This document shows, in pieces, positions 24,795 to 34,138 of a DNA stretch of 64,000 nt. The translations under genes and the position numbers were made by a program. The notes under the pieces were generated by a model. That model did not search any database. It had not been told where the DNA came from and saw nothing but the letters and a program-made list of their open reading frames with translations. The stretch spans positions 141,375-205,374 of the forward strand of contig NZ_KB889618.1 of the NCBI RefSeq assembly GCF_000372745.1, given 5' to 3'. How positions within the stretch are numbered: position 1 is the first letter of the stretch; every line of letters starts with the position of its first letter. Source of the DNA: Embleya scabrispora DSM 41855. Lineage in GTDB: Bacteria; Actinomycetota; Actinomycetes; Streptomycetales; Streptomycetaceae.

Positions 24795-24926
24795 TCAAGC
24801 CCGTGACCGGCGGATCGGGAGATCGTCGAGTCCAGGACCCCGCCCGGGCTCGCCGAGCACGGTGGGCGCCATGCGTTGCCCGTCGAGTGGTCCACCGACG
24901 TGCGGGGTCGGGCCGGGGTGGTCGCC

Positions 24927-26009
24927 TCAGCCCGGGAACGCGAATCGGTAGCCCTGGTCCTTCAGCCACGGCAAAAGCCGCGCGAGCGCGTCGACGCTCT
25001 GGGTGCGGTCGCCGCCCGCGTCGTGCATGAGGACCACGCCGCCGGGGCGCAGCTCACGGCGCACGTTGTCGAGGATCGTGTCGACGCCGGGCTTCTCCCA
25101 GTCGCGGGTGTCGACCGACCAGCCGAGGGGCTTCAAGCCGTACGCGGCCGACACCTGGCGCACGGTCGGCGACCACGCGCCGCCGGGCGCGCGGAACCAG
25201 TCGATGTCGTGGCCGGGGGCGGCCAGGGCGATCTCGTCGCGCGCGGAGACGATCTCGTGCTCGACTCGCGGGGTCGACCGCTTGTCGATCCCCTCGTCGT
25301 GCGTGACCGAGTGGTCGCACAGTCGATGGCCGGCATTGACCACGCGGCGCACCAGGTCGGGGTGGCGCGAGGCGTTGGGGCCGACCATGCAGAAGGTGGC
25401 CTTGACGTTGTACTCGTCGAGCAGCGCGAGCACCTGCGGAGTCCACCGCGGATCGGGGCCGTCGTCGAAGGTGAGCGCGACCGTGCGGTCACCGGGGTTC
25501 GTGGTGCTTCGTACGATGCTTGTCGACACGAGCGGCGGGGGTATGGCCGCGGCCCGGTTCGCCGCGGGCGCGGGCGGGCCGGCCGGTGCGGTGTGGCTGG
25601 GGCGGTGGGGCGTCGCGGCCGACGAGGGCGCGCCGGGGGTCTTCGACGCGGAACCCGTCGGCGGTGCAGAGGGGTGCGGTTTCGAGGGTGTCGGCGCCGA
25701 CGGCTGCGGTCCCGACGGGCCGGGGACGGTCGTCTCGGCCGGGCCGGTGGGGGCCGCGCCCCGCGCCCCGGGGCCGTCCGGTGCCGGGTTCGGGGCGGTT
25801 GTCGTGGGCGGATCCACGGGTACCGACGCCGCCTTGTCGCTTCGGGCGGGTCCCGCGTCGTCTCCGGGGCCACACGCGGCGATGCCCAGCGCGAGCACGC
25901 CGACTACCGCCAGGGCCGGGAGCCGGCGGACGGCATCCCGGCCGGGGAGCGCGGGGATCCGTACGCGACGGGTGGCGGACGACTGAGACGTCAGGACGGG
26001 CTTCGGCAC
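24927..26009 (-). CDS. Lipoprotein polysaccharide deacetylase (NodB domain)
   Basis: A 360-residue protein starting at GTG 26009 after a GGAG site. Residues 28-46 are a hydrophobic signal ending in the lipobox LGIAAC, so it is likely anchored outside the membrane. A Pro/Thr/Ala-rich linker runs to about residue 165. The NodB catalytic domain follows: TFDDGPD (motif 1, catalytic Asp), HSVTHDE (motif 2, metal His pair), RAPGGAWSP (motif 3) and VVLMHDAGG (motif 5). Such enzymes remove acetyl groups from peptidoglycan or related polysaccharides. It is convergent with nothing obvious and stands alone. Confidence 0.9.
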   Translation of the reverse strand: MPKPVLTSQSSATRRVRIPALPGRDAVRRLPALAVVGVLALGIAACGPGDDAGPARSDKAASVPVDPPTTTAPNPAPDGPGARGAAPTGPAETTVPGPSGPQPSAPTPSKPHPSAPPTGSASKTPGAPSSAATPHRPSHTAPAGPPAPAANRAAAIPPPLVSTSIVRSTTNPGDRTVALTFDDGPDPRWTPQVLALLDEYNVKATFCMVGPNASRHPDLVRRVVNAGHRLCDHSVTHDEGIDKRSTPRVEHEIVSARDEIALAAPGHDIDWFRAPGGAWSPTVRQVSAAYGLKPLGWSVDTRDWEKPGVDTILDNVRRELRPGGVVLMHDAGGDRTQSVDALARLLPWLKDQGYRFAFPG

Positions 26010-26758
26010 ACGAACTCCGGAGGAATCGGCAACAGGTCACGCGTGTCAACGCGACATGATCTGGGCAGAATGTCGACTTTGCTCAGATTCTGCGATTTTG
26101 CGCAACAGGCAACCGTCTGTGAACTCCCGTGCGACAACCGTTACCAACGCCCTCACCTGCGTCATCCTCAAACCATCAACCCCACCTGAACCGCCGGCAC
26201 CGCCGGCACCGAGCGCCACACCCTGCCAAGTGACCAACGCCACCGGCCCGCACCGCCCGCCACGCCACCCCAACCCACCGCCGCCCGCACACCCGCCCCC
26301 ACCGCAGGGCGTACCGATCCACCCGCACCGACCCGCCCGTGTGCCGCGTGTCGGCGTACACGTCGTAAACCAGTACGCCTACACCGCCGGCCACCTCGAT
26401 GCCGGAGACGCCGAACGCCCATCCCTGGAGGCGGCCGAGGGCGCCCGCTCCGGCCACGCGCAGCGGTCCCTGTCCACCATCCGCGCGAGTGCGGTTCGAT
26501 CCGCAGGGAACCGCTCTCTTCGGATCGGCCGGGTGAGGACGTGTGACTGGTCGACCCGGACGTCACCGGTCCCACTCGGCGATGGCAGTGTCCGGCTCAA
26601 CGAAGCGGCGGGTCACAGACTCGAAGGTCTGACCAGGTTCCTGCCGGCACGTCGCAGCGGCCGCCCCGTCGTCGGGAGCGAGGAAGAACACTATGTCGTG
26701 GGCCATCTCTGGATGATGGCAGCACGTCGAACCGCACGCGGTAACAGATGTCGACCCG
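26010..26758. other. Largely non-coding stretch (749 bp)
   Basis: No supported gene. The region has Pro/Arg-rich frames in all registers. A minus frame at 26176-26457 (starts GTG, contains GWAFGVSGIEVAGG) is weakly hydrophobic and could be a decayed small membrane protein. Confidence 0.4.
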
Positions 26759-26985
26759 TCATAGGCGTCGTCGGGGGCGAGGTCGTTGGCGCAGTCGATG
26801 CCACGAGGAGTGCCGGATCAGTCCGACGCGGGCGCTGGCGGCATACGCGACCTCGCCGACCAGGCGCGGCAGCGCCCAGTGGGCCCCGCAGAGGGAGGGG
26901 CGCGGGTGGAACGGGCAGTCGTCGGTGGCGGTGACGCGCAACGGCTCGACCAGGGTGGCGCGTTCGCGGTCGCTCCAGCCGGCGC
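26759..26985 (-). pseudogene. ATP-dependent DNA ligase, C-terminal fragment
   Basis: The minus frame reads GWSDRERATLVEPLRVTATD, then HWALPRLVGEVAYAAS and LIRHSSWHRLR. This is the end of the OB-fold of actinobacterial LigC/LigD-type ligases. No adenylation domain is present. The fragment abuts a recombinase remnant on the opposite strand. Confidence 0.6.
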
Positions 26986-27118
26986 CGACAGATTCTCTAC
27001 GCCCGGAAGATCGCCACCATCCGCCAACTCACCGTCAATGACGTCGACATCCCCGGGGAGACCGCCTCGATCACCTTCGGAACTTCACCCGTCGTCCTCC
27101 ACCGACCCCGAATACCGG
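26986..27118 (+). pseudogene. Tyrosine-recombinase/integrase-like fragment
   Basis: The plus frame reads QILYARKIATIRQLTVNDVD, then SITFGTSPVVLHRP, resembling the degenerate catalytic-core segment of actinobacterial integrase-like proteins. The catalytic tyrosine and other conserved residues are missing. It is only a piece, and assignment rests on motif similarity. Confidence 0.4.
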
Positions 27119-27349
27119 ATGACAACCGTCGGGCCGATCGCCGCACAGATCGAAGCCAACTTCAACCAGGCATGCGTCCGCCTTGCTCTGCACCTCCATG
27201 TCAGTGGTGTCATCGAGAGCGCGGTTGGAAGGCGAGTACCGGCGATCGTCCACGAGTTGGAGTACTACGAGGGAATCGCCCGTCGAACCGAGGCTGCCAA
27301 CCCGCCGGGACTCGCCGATGCCTTCACGGCATGGGTCCGCAATGGGTGA
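27119..27349 (+). CDS. Short paralogue of the first protein in the window (76 aa)
   Basis: The ATG at 27119 lies directly after the recombinase-like fragment. The product (MTTVGPIAAQIEANFNQACV, then HLHVSGVIES and AANPPGLADAFTAW) aligns along nearly its whole length with the last 70 residues of the protein at 3-341. It is therefore a truncated or naturally short member of that family. No convincing ribosome site is seen, and its frame upstream is open into the remnant, so it may be a non-functional 3' fragment. Confidence 0.45.
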   Translation: MTTVGPIAAQIEANFNQACVRLALHLHVSGVIESAVGRRVPAIVHELEYYEGIARRTEAANPPGLADAFTAWVRNG

Positions 27350-27406
27350 GCGGCGAAGACCGCGCCTGTCGGTACGAGCGAGTTTCGCTCGGCCACTCGG
27401 CGCGTT

Positions 27407-27751
27407 TCACGATTCGGACAGCCAGACCTTGGCGTTGCGGCCGGAGTGGTAGCCGGTGTCGAAGTTGGTCACGGCGCCCTCTCCGCACGCTTTCCAACTC
27501 TTGACCCAGTTCTCGATCTGCACCTTCGCATAGGCGCACTGCCCGTCGGCGTCGGTGTCCTTGACGTGGCCGTAGACCCGGGAGGAGTTTCCCTCGGTGC
27601 ACTCGGTGTAGGAAAGACGCCCGCCCGACGTGGTGATGACATGGTCGCCGGAGCAGATCGCGGAAGGCGCTGCCTGAGCGGGGGACATCAGAAACAACTG
27701 TCCTCCGGCGAGACACCCGACGGCGATGAACAGTGCAACAGGACGCTTCAT
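27407..27751 (-). CDS. Small secreted protein (114 aa)
   Basis: The ATG at 27751 follows an AAGGAG site. A Sec signal peptide at residues 1-29 ends SPAQAAPSA. The mature part of about 85 residues has four cysteines (ICSGDH, YTECTEGN, GQCAYAK, WKACGEG) suitable for two disulfides and conserved-looking aromatic residues (YGHVKDTDADGQ, NWVKSWKACG). It resembles small secreted actinobacterial proteins of unknown role, possibly a beta-rich fold. The final residues are KVWLSES. Confidence 0.75.
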   Translation of the reverse strand: MKRPVALFIAVGCLAGGQLFLMSPAQAAPSAICSGDHVITTSGGRLSYTECTEGNSSRVYGHVKDTDADGQCAYAKVQIENWVKSWKACGEGAVTNFDTGYHSGRNAKVWLSES

Positions 27752-27780
27752 GTCGACCCATCTCCTTGAAGTCGGAATTC

Positions 27781-28167
27781 TCATAACTTGCCACGCCGTG
27801 CACCACTGAGCGGGTCGAAGAGCCGGATGTAACCCCTTTGGATGAATCGCCTGGTTCTGCTCCCGATGAGCGTCGGGAGGCGTACGCAGGCTGCGCGAGA
27901 GCTCGGCTCCGCCGACGCGAGGATCCCGACGTCGTGGTCGAGGTTGGTGATTTCGCGCGCGGTGGTGTCGGCCCACCTCGGCACCGCACCACGGACGTCA
28001 ACGGACAGCAGCCACACCATCCGGGCCTCGCCGAACAACGGCGCACCGGTCCTGCTGCGGACGGCGCGGCTCCGCGCCTGGCGCGCTACGACAGCCGCGT
28101 CCACGCCTTCCACCCCGGCACGGACCGGCGAGCGCGTGACCGTAGCCATCCAATTCCGTCGCCGCAT
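27781..28167 (-). CDS. Hypothetical protein (128 aa), uncertain
   Basis: The minus frame from ATG 28167 keeps a high GC3 over most of its length and reads MVWLLSVDVRGAVPRWADTT, then ITNLDHDVGILA. There is no ribosome site, and the last codons are less biased, ending in a TTA codon before TGA. It may be a decayed or leaderless gene. It is divergent from the S1-domain gene. Confidence 0.35.
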   Translation of the reverse strand: MRRRNWMATVTRSPVRAGVEGVDAAVVARQARSRAVRSRTGAPLFGEARMVWLLSVDVRGAVPRWADTTAREITNLDHDVGILASAEPSSRAACVRLPTLIGSRTRRFIQRGYIRLFDPLSGARRGKL

Positions 28168-28227
28168 GTAGCTTTGTACGTCGGTGGTGGCAGGCGCTTC
28201 CGCAGCCGGGAACGGGAGAGCGATCGT

Positions 28228-28809
28228 ATGGCCGATGGGTCGGAACCGGGAGCGCGTCGAGCGTTTCTCGAACACTTGCAACCGGGTCAGGTCCGCAAGG
28301 GCGTGGTCTCCTCGATCACCGACTTCGGGGTCTTCGTGGACCTGGGCGGCTTCGACGCAATGGTCAGCGCCGCCAACCTTTCCTGGAATCGCGTCGAGCG
28401 CATGTCCGACGTGGTCCGGGTGGGGCAGGAGGTCGTCGTCGTGGTGTTGGACGTCGACATGGACCGCGAACGGGTCTCGTTGTCGTTGCGGGACGTGGAA
28501 CTCGATCCCCTCATTCCCTTCGCCCGCACACGGTTGGGCAACGACCTCGCCGGAGTCGTCACCAGGACAGTCCCGTTCGGCACCTTCGTGCGTGTCGAGG
28601 GCGGCATCGAGGGACTGCTGCCGCAGAGCGAGGTCCGGCGGGTGACGCCCGATGCCCCCGAGCGTGTCTGGCGAGAGGGAGACGCCGTGGTCGTCACGGT
28701 CGCCGACATCAACGTCCATCGACGCCAGGTCCGATTCACCCTCGCCCTCGATGACCCGCGCGGTGACGCCAACCTCGCCCACAGGGCGCGGAGTACGGTC
28801 GAAGGCTGA
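28228..28809 (+). CDS. Protein with two S1 RNA-binding domains
   Basis: A 193-residue protein; ATG 28228 follows GGGAGAG by eight bases. Residues 19-90 form a first S1 domain (PGQVRKGVVSSITDFGVFVD, then SVSLSLRD-like end VSLSLRDVELDP), and residues 105-178 a second (GNDLAGVVTRTVPFGTFVRV, then GLLPQSEV). The repeats resemble those of ribosomal protein S1 but the protein is far shorter than S1. A role in RNA binding or translation under special conditions is likely. No operon partner is visible. Confidence 0.85.
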   Translation: MADGSEPGARRAFLEHLQPGQVRKGVVSSITDFGVFVDLGGFDAMVSAANLSWNRVERMSDVVRVGQEVVVVVLDVDMDRERVSLSLRDVELDPLIPFARTRLGNDLAGVVTRTVPFGTFVRVEGGIEGLLPQSEVRRVTPDAPERVWREGDAVVVTVADINVHRRQVRFTLALDDPRGDANLAHRARSTVEG

Positions 28810-29241
28810 CCCCTCGGCGCCCGCGACGCCCAGGCCCCCGGGGCGTGGCCGCGCCACGTGCCCTGGGGCACGGCGTCGGGGGCAGTCCCGAGTGCTGCGT
28901 TCCCAGCCCGCACGACGGATCGATCCAGGGCGACGGGGCGATCCGCCGCAACGCGACGACCGTGGCCTCGAGTTCGTCGGCGGGGCCGCCCCCATACAGG
29001 GCGAACCATCGCCGCGCCGGTCCGCAGGACCGGGGAGCGTGGGTGCGCGTGGACGTCGAAACCGACCGAGCGTGGCACTCCGGAACGCCTCGGTGCCACT
29101 GCCGACCTCGAAGTGTCACCAGCCCTCGCCCCGACCGCGTCGACTGACCGAGGTCGGCCGCCACCACCGGCCCGAGGTTTGCGACAGGGTTGCAACACGC
29201 GGGTATGGACACGGTCGTCGAGTGCCGCCGAAAATCGCCTC
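28810..29241. other. No supported gene (432 bp)
   Basis: The minus frame at 28736-29212 is open but has no recognised domain and overlaps the end of the S1 gene. The last 60 bases probably hold the promoter of the FHA gene. Confidence 0.4.
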
Positions 29242-29790
29242 ATGTCGTCGCGTGAGTTCCAGCTGATCCGATTGTCGGAGGCCGAGCGAGAACGCGCGTT
29301 GGGCGTGCTGCGCAACGGCGCCGGATCGGGGCGGCTGTCACACGACACGTTCATGCACCGCATGCTGATCGTGCTCAAGGCCCGCAACCGCGTCGAAGTC
29401 GCTGAGGTGATCGCGGATTTGCCCGCGCAAGACCCGTGGTTGCCGAGACTGCTGCGCCGCGCGGCGACGCGGCTGAACGCCTTCGTGTCCGGGGCGCCGC
29501 GCGTCTCCCGCACGGTGGAGACGCGTGCGCCCGGACTGCGACTGCCGGACCCGGGCTCGGCCGCCATGCACATCGGACGCAGCCACCTCGCCGATCTGCG
29601 CCTGGCGCACGATTCCGTCTCGCGCAGGCACGCGCGATTGTGTGTTCGGGACGAGGGTTGGGTCCTGGAGGACCTGGGTTCGATGAACGGTACGCACGTC
29701 AACGGGCTGCGCATCATGGGCCCGGTGTCCGTGCGGCCGGGGGATCACGTGCAGTTCGGACTCGTGAGCTACCGTCTGTCGGCCGGATAG
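29242..29790 (+). CDS. DUF1707-FHA domain protein
   Basis: A 182-residue protein. Residues 7-60 are a DUF1707 module (IRLSEAERERALGVLRNGAG, then GRLSHDTFMHRMLIVLKARN). Residues 108-180 form an FHA domain with the phosphothreonine-binding signature MHIGRSHLADLRL, SVSRRHARL and LEDLGSMNGTHVNG. FHA domains read Ser/Thr kinase signals, so it is probably a phospho-dependent adaptor. The start at ATG 29242 lacks a strong ribosome site. It stands alone. Confidence 0.85.
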   Translation: MSSREFQLIRLSEAERERALGVLRNGAGSGRLSHDTFMHRMLIVLKARNRVEVAEVIADLPAQDPWLPRLLRRAATRLNAFVSGAPRVSRTVETRAPGLRLPDPGSAAMHIGRSHLADLRLAHDSVSRRHARLCVRDEGWVLEDLGSMNGTHVNGLRIMGPVSVRPGDHVQFGLVSYRLSAG

Positions 29791-30224
29791 CGAACGACCG
29801 AGGGTACCGTCCCGATGATCCACAGGCGCGGGGGAGCGGTTCCACATGGCCGTCCACGTGCGCGCCGGGGCCACGACGTGCCGTCGGGCCCGGGCTTCGT
29901 CATCCTCGACTTCCCGGTCGTGACATACCGGGAACCCGTCAGCGATTTCGAGAGGAAGACGTCGACCTGACGTCGATTGTCGTCGACCACCTCTTACCGA
30001 GGCGTGCCCGCCTGGGCACGTACCGCCGACCCGAACGCCGACTACCGCGCCCGGCATATGCCGATCACCGATGCGATCCCGAACCGGCCCGTGATGCCCG
30101 AACCGGAACTCGAACCCATCGACACATCAAGTGCACCGGCAACGCGGGACGTCGGTCGAGGCCGGCAGATCACAGCGCCGGGTTCCGCACTCGACCAGCG
30201 CGGACAGTCGGATCATGGGGCACA
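29791..30224. other. Decayed region (434 bp)
   Basis: A plus-strand piece at 29870-29970 (GPGFVILDFPVVTYREPVSD) resembles part of a DUF5753 regulator, but frames are broken and no gene can be supported. Confidence 0.35.
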
Positions 30225-30445
30225 CGCAACTCGGGGCGGGGCGAAGCCGTTGCGTCCCTCCGGGTGCGGTTCGCGCAGTCCGATCGCGCCGATCGCACCT
30301 ACCGCGCGCAGAGTACGCAATTGGTCGATCGCCCTCATGAGACAGCGGTCGTCCGGACCGAAGTCGAACGAACGGCAACAACCAGAGGTCGACGCGCTCG
30401 ACACCGAGGTTGTCCGCGCTCTGCTCCACCTCGTGACGCGGATGC
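30225..30445 (-). pseudogene. Aldo/keto reductase fragment
   Basis: One minus frame reads EVEQSADNLGVERVDLWLLP, the AKR barrel strand-4 motif. A second frame just downstream reads IDQLRTLRAVGAIGAIGLRE, the following helix and strand. The pieces are in different frames, and both ends of the family are missing, so this is a frameshifted fragment. Confidence 0.5.
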
Positions 30446-30615
30446 GGGGCGGCGTGGGCGTGCGGAGCCACCTCGGTGAGTGATCCCGACACACACCCGC
30501 AGCGGGAGTTCGCGGTGCGCGCGCAACACTCGTCCCATCCGGCCACGAACGGCTCGGCTTCGGGGTCACGGCCGATGCGGTCCTCCCCGACGACGGCCGC
30601 GGCACACGATGCATG

Positions 30616-31404
30616 TCAGATCGGGTCCCAGGCGATCGACTCGTACAGTCGGCCGAGCGTCGCCGTCAACGCGGTGTCGATCGGAATCGGCACGTCGTCG
30701 ATCAACCGGACCGGCGCGATCCCGCGCGAGTTCGTCACGAACATGGCCCGGAACGAGCCCACATCGGACAGGTGGACCGGGCCGCGTCGGGAGGGCAACG
30801 GCCCTGCGGCGAGCGCCCGTTCGAGCAGGCGCATGGTGATGCCTTCCAGGACGGGCGCGTCCGGCCAGAGCAGCGAAGTGCCGTCGAAGAACCCGACGTT
30901 GGTGATCGCGCCCTCGGCGATGAGTCCGTCCGGGCCGGTCAGAAGCGCCTCGTCGAAGCCCTCGCGGGCGACCCGTCGGCGGTAATGCGCCTGTCCGAAG
31001 TCCCCGACGCGCTTGATGTGCGCGACGGAACGCAGGTACGGGACGGACCGCAACGCCTGTGGTGCGGGCGGCATGTCGCCGGGCGGCCGCACGGTGACCA
31101 GGACCGCGACCGCCCCGACCTCGTCCGCGGCGAACACATGGACGCGTACCGACGCGTCAATGACGTCGTCGGCCAGCGCGTGCCGGATGTACCGCCGGAT
31201 CAGGTTCCCGTCCAGGGGGCTGCCGAACAACTCCCGGTTGGCCGCGTCGAGCCGATGAAGGTGGTCGGCGAGGCCGCGCACCCGGCGGCCGCGCACCTGC
31301 ATCGCGGTGAAATGCCCGTAGCCGCCCACGGCGACGGCGTGCAGCCGTTCCACCGTGGTGGACCGGCCGTCGATCTCGACCCGTGACATCGCCGAAGCAC
31401 TCAT
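30616..31404 (-). CDS. Class IV aminotransferase family protein
   Basis: A 262-residue PLP-dependent fold type IV protein related to branched-chain aminotransferases and aminodeoxychorismate lyase. The candidate PLP lysine is Lys131 (VAHIKRVGDFGQ), and the cofactor segment LIAEGAITNVGFF holds Glu164 and Asn169. The N-terminus has the family pattern VEIDGRSTTVERLHAVAVGG. The start at 31404 fits a leaderless transcript because TATTGT lies seven bases upstream; a second ATG at 31389 is possible. Substrate is unknown. Confidence 0.85.
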   Translation of the reverse strand: MSASAMSRVEIDGRSTTVERLHAVAVGGYGHFTAMQVRGRRVRGLADHLHRLDAANRELFGSPLDGNLIRRYIRHALADDVIDASVRVHVFAADEVGAVAVLVTVRPPGDMPPAPQALRSVPYLRSVAHIKRVGDFGQAHYRRRVAREGFDEALLTGPDGLIAEGAITNVGFFDGTSLLWPDAPVLEGITMRLLERALAAGPLPSRRGPVHLSDVGSFRAMFVTNSRGIAPVRLIDDVPIPIDTALTATLGRLYESIAWDPI

Positions 31405-31876
31405 GCCGCCGACAATATCCGCCCCGTCCGGGGGCCTCGACCCCCGACGGCGCAGCCGGCCCGCGTCCCGCCGGAAGGCCGATGAAGATCTTGGGTCCGG
31501 TTCCACCGAGTCGGCGGCGGAACCGGTCGTGTTTCGGGTGCGATGCCTCCTTCAAGCGGTGGCAGACAGGCACCAGATGGTGCCGTCGTGGGTGAGCCCG
31601 AGATCGGTGGCAACCGCCCCTAGGCTCCCTACCTGGGCCGGTCGCCCGGCCCGCATCGCGCATCAATGCCCGCGAGCCGAGCCGGGATCGGGCATCACGG
31701 GCCTGCTGTCGGTCGGACGGGCAGGGCGTTCCCCGCAGAGAAGGAGGTTCCGCTCCGCCGTGTTCGACATCGGATCCGAACGCCGCATCGCGTCGGGTCC
31801 GTGCGTCGGGTCCCGTGTCGGGGCGGCCGGTTAGTGTGCGCGGTTCGCAGCGGTGTGCGGAAAGGGGGAGTCGGTC
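31405..31876. other. Intergenic region between divergent genes (472 bp)
   Basis: No supported gene. It contains the leaderless promoter of the aminotransferase gene at its left end and the AAGGGGGAG site of the STM4015-family gene at its right end. Confidence 0.45.
31412..31417 (-). promoter_or_regulatory. -10 element TATTGT of a leaderless transcript
   Basis: On the minus strand TATTGT fits TANNNT and lies seven bases before ATG 31404, with no Shine-Dalgarno sequence present. Confidence 0.45.
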
Positions 31877-32968
31877 ATGAGCCTTCATCGGAATCGGGAT
31901 ACCTGGGGCGGCCTGCCGGTGCACCGGTTGGAACCACCGCGCGACCCGGCGCGGGCGAGTGACCGCGAGCGCAACATCTGGGCCATGTTTCCCTCCTCGG
32001 CACCGCCGACGACCTGGTCCGAAGTCGCCGCCGCCGCGCCGGACGCGGGGGATGTGGCCTGGCACCTGTCGACCGGATACGGGAAGGAGATGTCGTTCCC
32101 GGAGGTCTTCGAGGGATTCGTGCACGCCTTCGACACCACCCGGATCCGATCGCTGGTCCTCGGATACTGGGGAACGGGCATCCTGTCCGAGGAGACCGTC
32201 AACCTGCCGGTGGACACCTTGTGCGCGCACGCCGACCGATTCCCCGCTCTGCGGAGCCTGTTCGTCGGGGACATCGTCAGCGAGGAGCACGAGATCTCCT
32301 GGATCCCGCGCGGCGACGTGACACCGATCCTGGACGCCTTCCCCGAACTCGAAGAACTCGCCTATCGATTCGGCCAATCGAACACGAACGACCGGACCGC
32401 ACCGGTCCTGCGGCCCACACGGCACGCCCGCCTTCGCCGCCTGGAACTGCAAACCGGCGGCATGCCCGCCCACCTCCCGGTGACGGTCGCCGCGTGCGAC
32501 CTCCCCGCGCTGGAACACCTGGACCTGTGGCTCGGCGACCCCTTCTACGGCGGCGACACGACCCTCGACGACCTCACCGACCTCCTCGCCGGACCGCACC
32601 TGCCCCGGCTGCGGCACCTGGGCCTGATGAACAGCCCGACCCAGAACCACATCGCCGCCGCCGTCGCCGGCGCACCCGTACTCGCCCGACTGACCTCCCT
32701 CGACCTGTCGATGGGAACTCTCGACGACACCGGCGCCCAAGCCCTGCTCGACGGACAACCCCTCACCCACCTGCGGTCCCTGTCCCTGCGCCACCACTAC
32801 ATCGGGGACACCATGCGACAGCGGCTGAGCGAGCACCTGGAACCCGCGGGCGTCGCAGTCGACCTGTCCGATCCTCAGGAACGCGAGATCTGGTCCGACC
32901 CCGTGGAACACCACGAGCGATGCGTCCTGAACGGCGAGGACGGCCGGTACATCGAGGTCTCGGAGTAG
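31877..32968 (+). CDS. STM4015-family leucine-rich-repeat protein
   Basis: A 363-residue protein with ATG 31877 after an AAGGGGGAG site. It matches the STM4015 family: EISWIPRGDVTPILDAFPEL, LRRLELQTGGMPAHLP, LPALEHLDLWLGDPFYGGD, then LTSLDLSMGTLDDTGAQALL and LTHLRSLSLRHHYI. The repeats are leucine-rich and should form a solenoid for protein binding. In other bacteria the family sits beside STM4011-4014 radical SAM genes, but no such partner is present here. Role unknown. Confidence 0.85.
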   Translation: MSLHRNRDTWGGLPVHRLEPPRDPARASDRERNIWAMFPSSAPPTTWSEVAAAAPDAGDVAWHLSTGYGKEMSFPEVFEGFVHAFDTTRIRSLVLGYWGTGILSEETVNLPVDTLCAHADRFPALRSLFVGDIVSEEHEISWIPRGDVTPILDAFPELEELAYRFGQSNTNDRTAPVLRPTRHARLRRLELQTGGMPAHLPVTVAACDLPALEHLDLWLGDPFYGGDTTLDDLTDLLAGPHLPRLRHLGLMNSPTQNHIAAAVAGAPVLARLTSLDLSMGTLDDTGAQALLDGQPLTHLRSLSLRHHYIGDTMRQRLSEHLEPAGVAVDLSDPQEREIWSDPVEHHERCVLNGEDGRYIEVSE

Positions 32969-33754
32969 ACCCGCCCGGATCCCACCCCGACCACCGCGAC
33001 GTCCCGCCTCACGCCCCCGCCCACCGACGCCCTGGCGCCTTCGGACGCACAGCCCGGCGGTACCAGGGGGCGTCCGCCCCGTTCAGAGGCGATGTGAGGA
33101 TGGTGGCGGGACTGTTGCCGGCTGCCATGTGTTCACAACGGGAGCGTTGCGAGTCTCCCACCAAGCCTGTGAGGGTTTGTCGTCTGGTTGACCGTTCCTG
33201 TGTTGCGTGTCCGCAGGGCGGGGTGTGGCGGGCGTATGCCCAACCCGCATGTGAACGCCTCTTCTCCGGGATCCGGGGCTGTCGTGGTGCCGCGTCGGTG
33301 GGCACCGAACCCAAAAAGGCCCTCACTGGACGCTCGCGTCCCCAAGTGCACGTGCCCGACGGGCTCGACACCCGCACCGGCGGGCCTGAGCAACTCGATT
33401 CACGCCGGCCCGGCCGGCGCACTGCCGGCGTCGCTGCCGCGACTGCCTTGGCGAGTCGGGCACCAACTCGAATTCGTCGCTCATCGGGTTTCACGGTTCC
33501 TACGTGCGGCTCCCTGTGGACCTTCCGATCGTGGGTCGGCGGGTGCTGTCTGCGAGTTCGAAGGTTCCTCCGTGCTGTCGTGTCGTGCCCACGGCGAACG
33601 TCCACAACGAAATCGCCGACCACTTGCGGTGATATTTCGCTGGGCCGCTGTCCGCCTCACTTTCAGGCGCCGGATCGCCTCGACCGGAACCGCTTTCGGG
33701 AACTCATCCGTAAAATGCCGAACCATAGTCAATCGCCGATATCCACGAACTCAA

Positions 33755-33775
33755 GGTAAAAGCCGCCTTTTTACC
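33755..33775. promoter_or_regulatory. AT-rich dyad GGTAAAA...TTTTTACC
   Basis: A 21-base stem-loop with arms GGTAAAA and TTTTTACC around GCCGCC. It could serve as an operator or a weak bidirectional terminator. Confidence 0.35.
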
Positions 33776-33952
33776 CAAGAGCCGTGAATCGGCCGCGATC
33801 GGCCCGTGATTCAGCTCCGGCTCGCACGCCGCCCTCGAAATCCCACCCCCACCGCCGCAAGCGGGCATTCGGCGCCCGCAGGGGCGTGTCCTCGATCCCC
33901 GCCGAGCACCAGGACGCCCGGCCCGGCGTGCGCGGGGCACCGGTCCCGATCC

Positions 33953-33976
33953 GCATTTCCGCATTTCCGCATTTCC
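33953..33976. repeat. GCATTTCC tandem repeat, three copies
   Basis: Three exact head-to-tail copies of the 8-mer GCATTTCC, an AT-richer sequence than its surroundings. Confidence 0.9.
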
Positions 33977-34138
33977 GACGGTGATTCGGCGCACCTTTCG
34001 GGATCGCGATGCCATTCAGGTGTTCGATGGACCTATAAACTGTGACGGCTTCGTTGGATACCTTGCGCGCACACGGCCGCGGGTCGGCGAGGGGGCTCGG
34101 GGGAGTACGAGCCCGTATCAGGGGTGGGAGACAAGTTC

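Larger units (their letters stand above)
32969..34138. other. Long non-coding or decayed stretch (1.17 kb)
   Basis: No frame shows a recognisable family, although two long frames on opposite strands (33009-33623 minus, 33188-33787 plus) are open through GC bias. The segment has lower GC after 33580, a 21-bp dyad at 33755-33775 and a three-copy 8-bp repeat at 33953-33976. The end is the upstream region of the acyltransferase gene. Confidence 0.45.

Noticed and set aside
33009..33623. A 204-codon minus frame in the 1.17-kb gap
   Set aside because: It has no ribosome site, no recognised motif and an Arg/Pro composition typical of random GC-rich sequence. A competing frame on the other strand is equally open.
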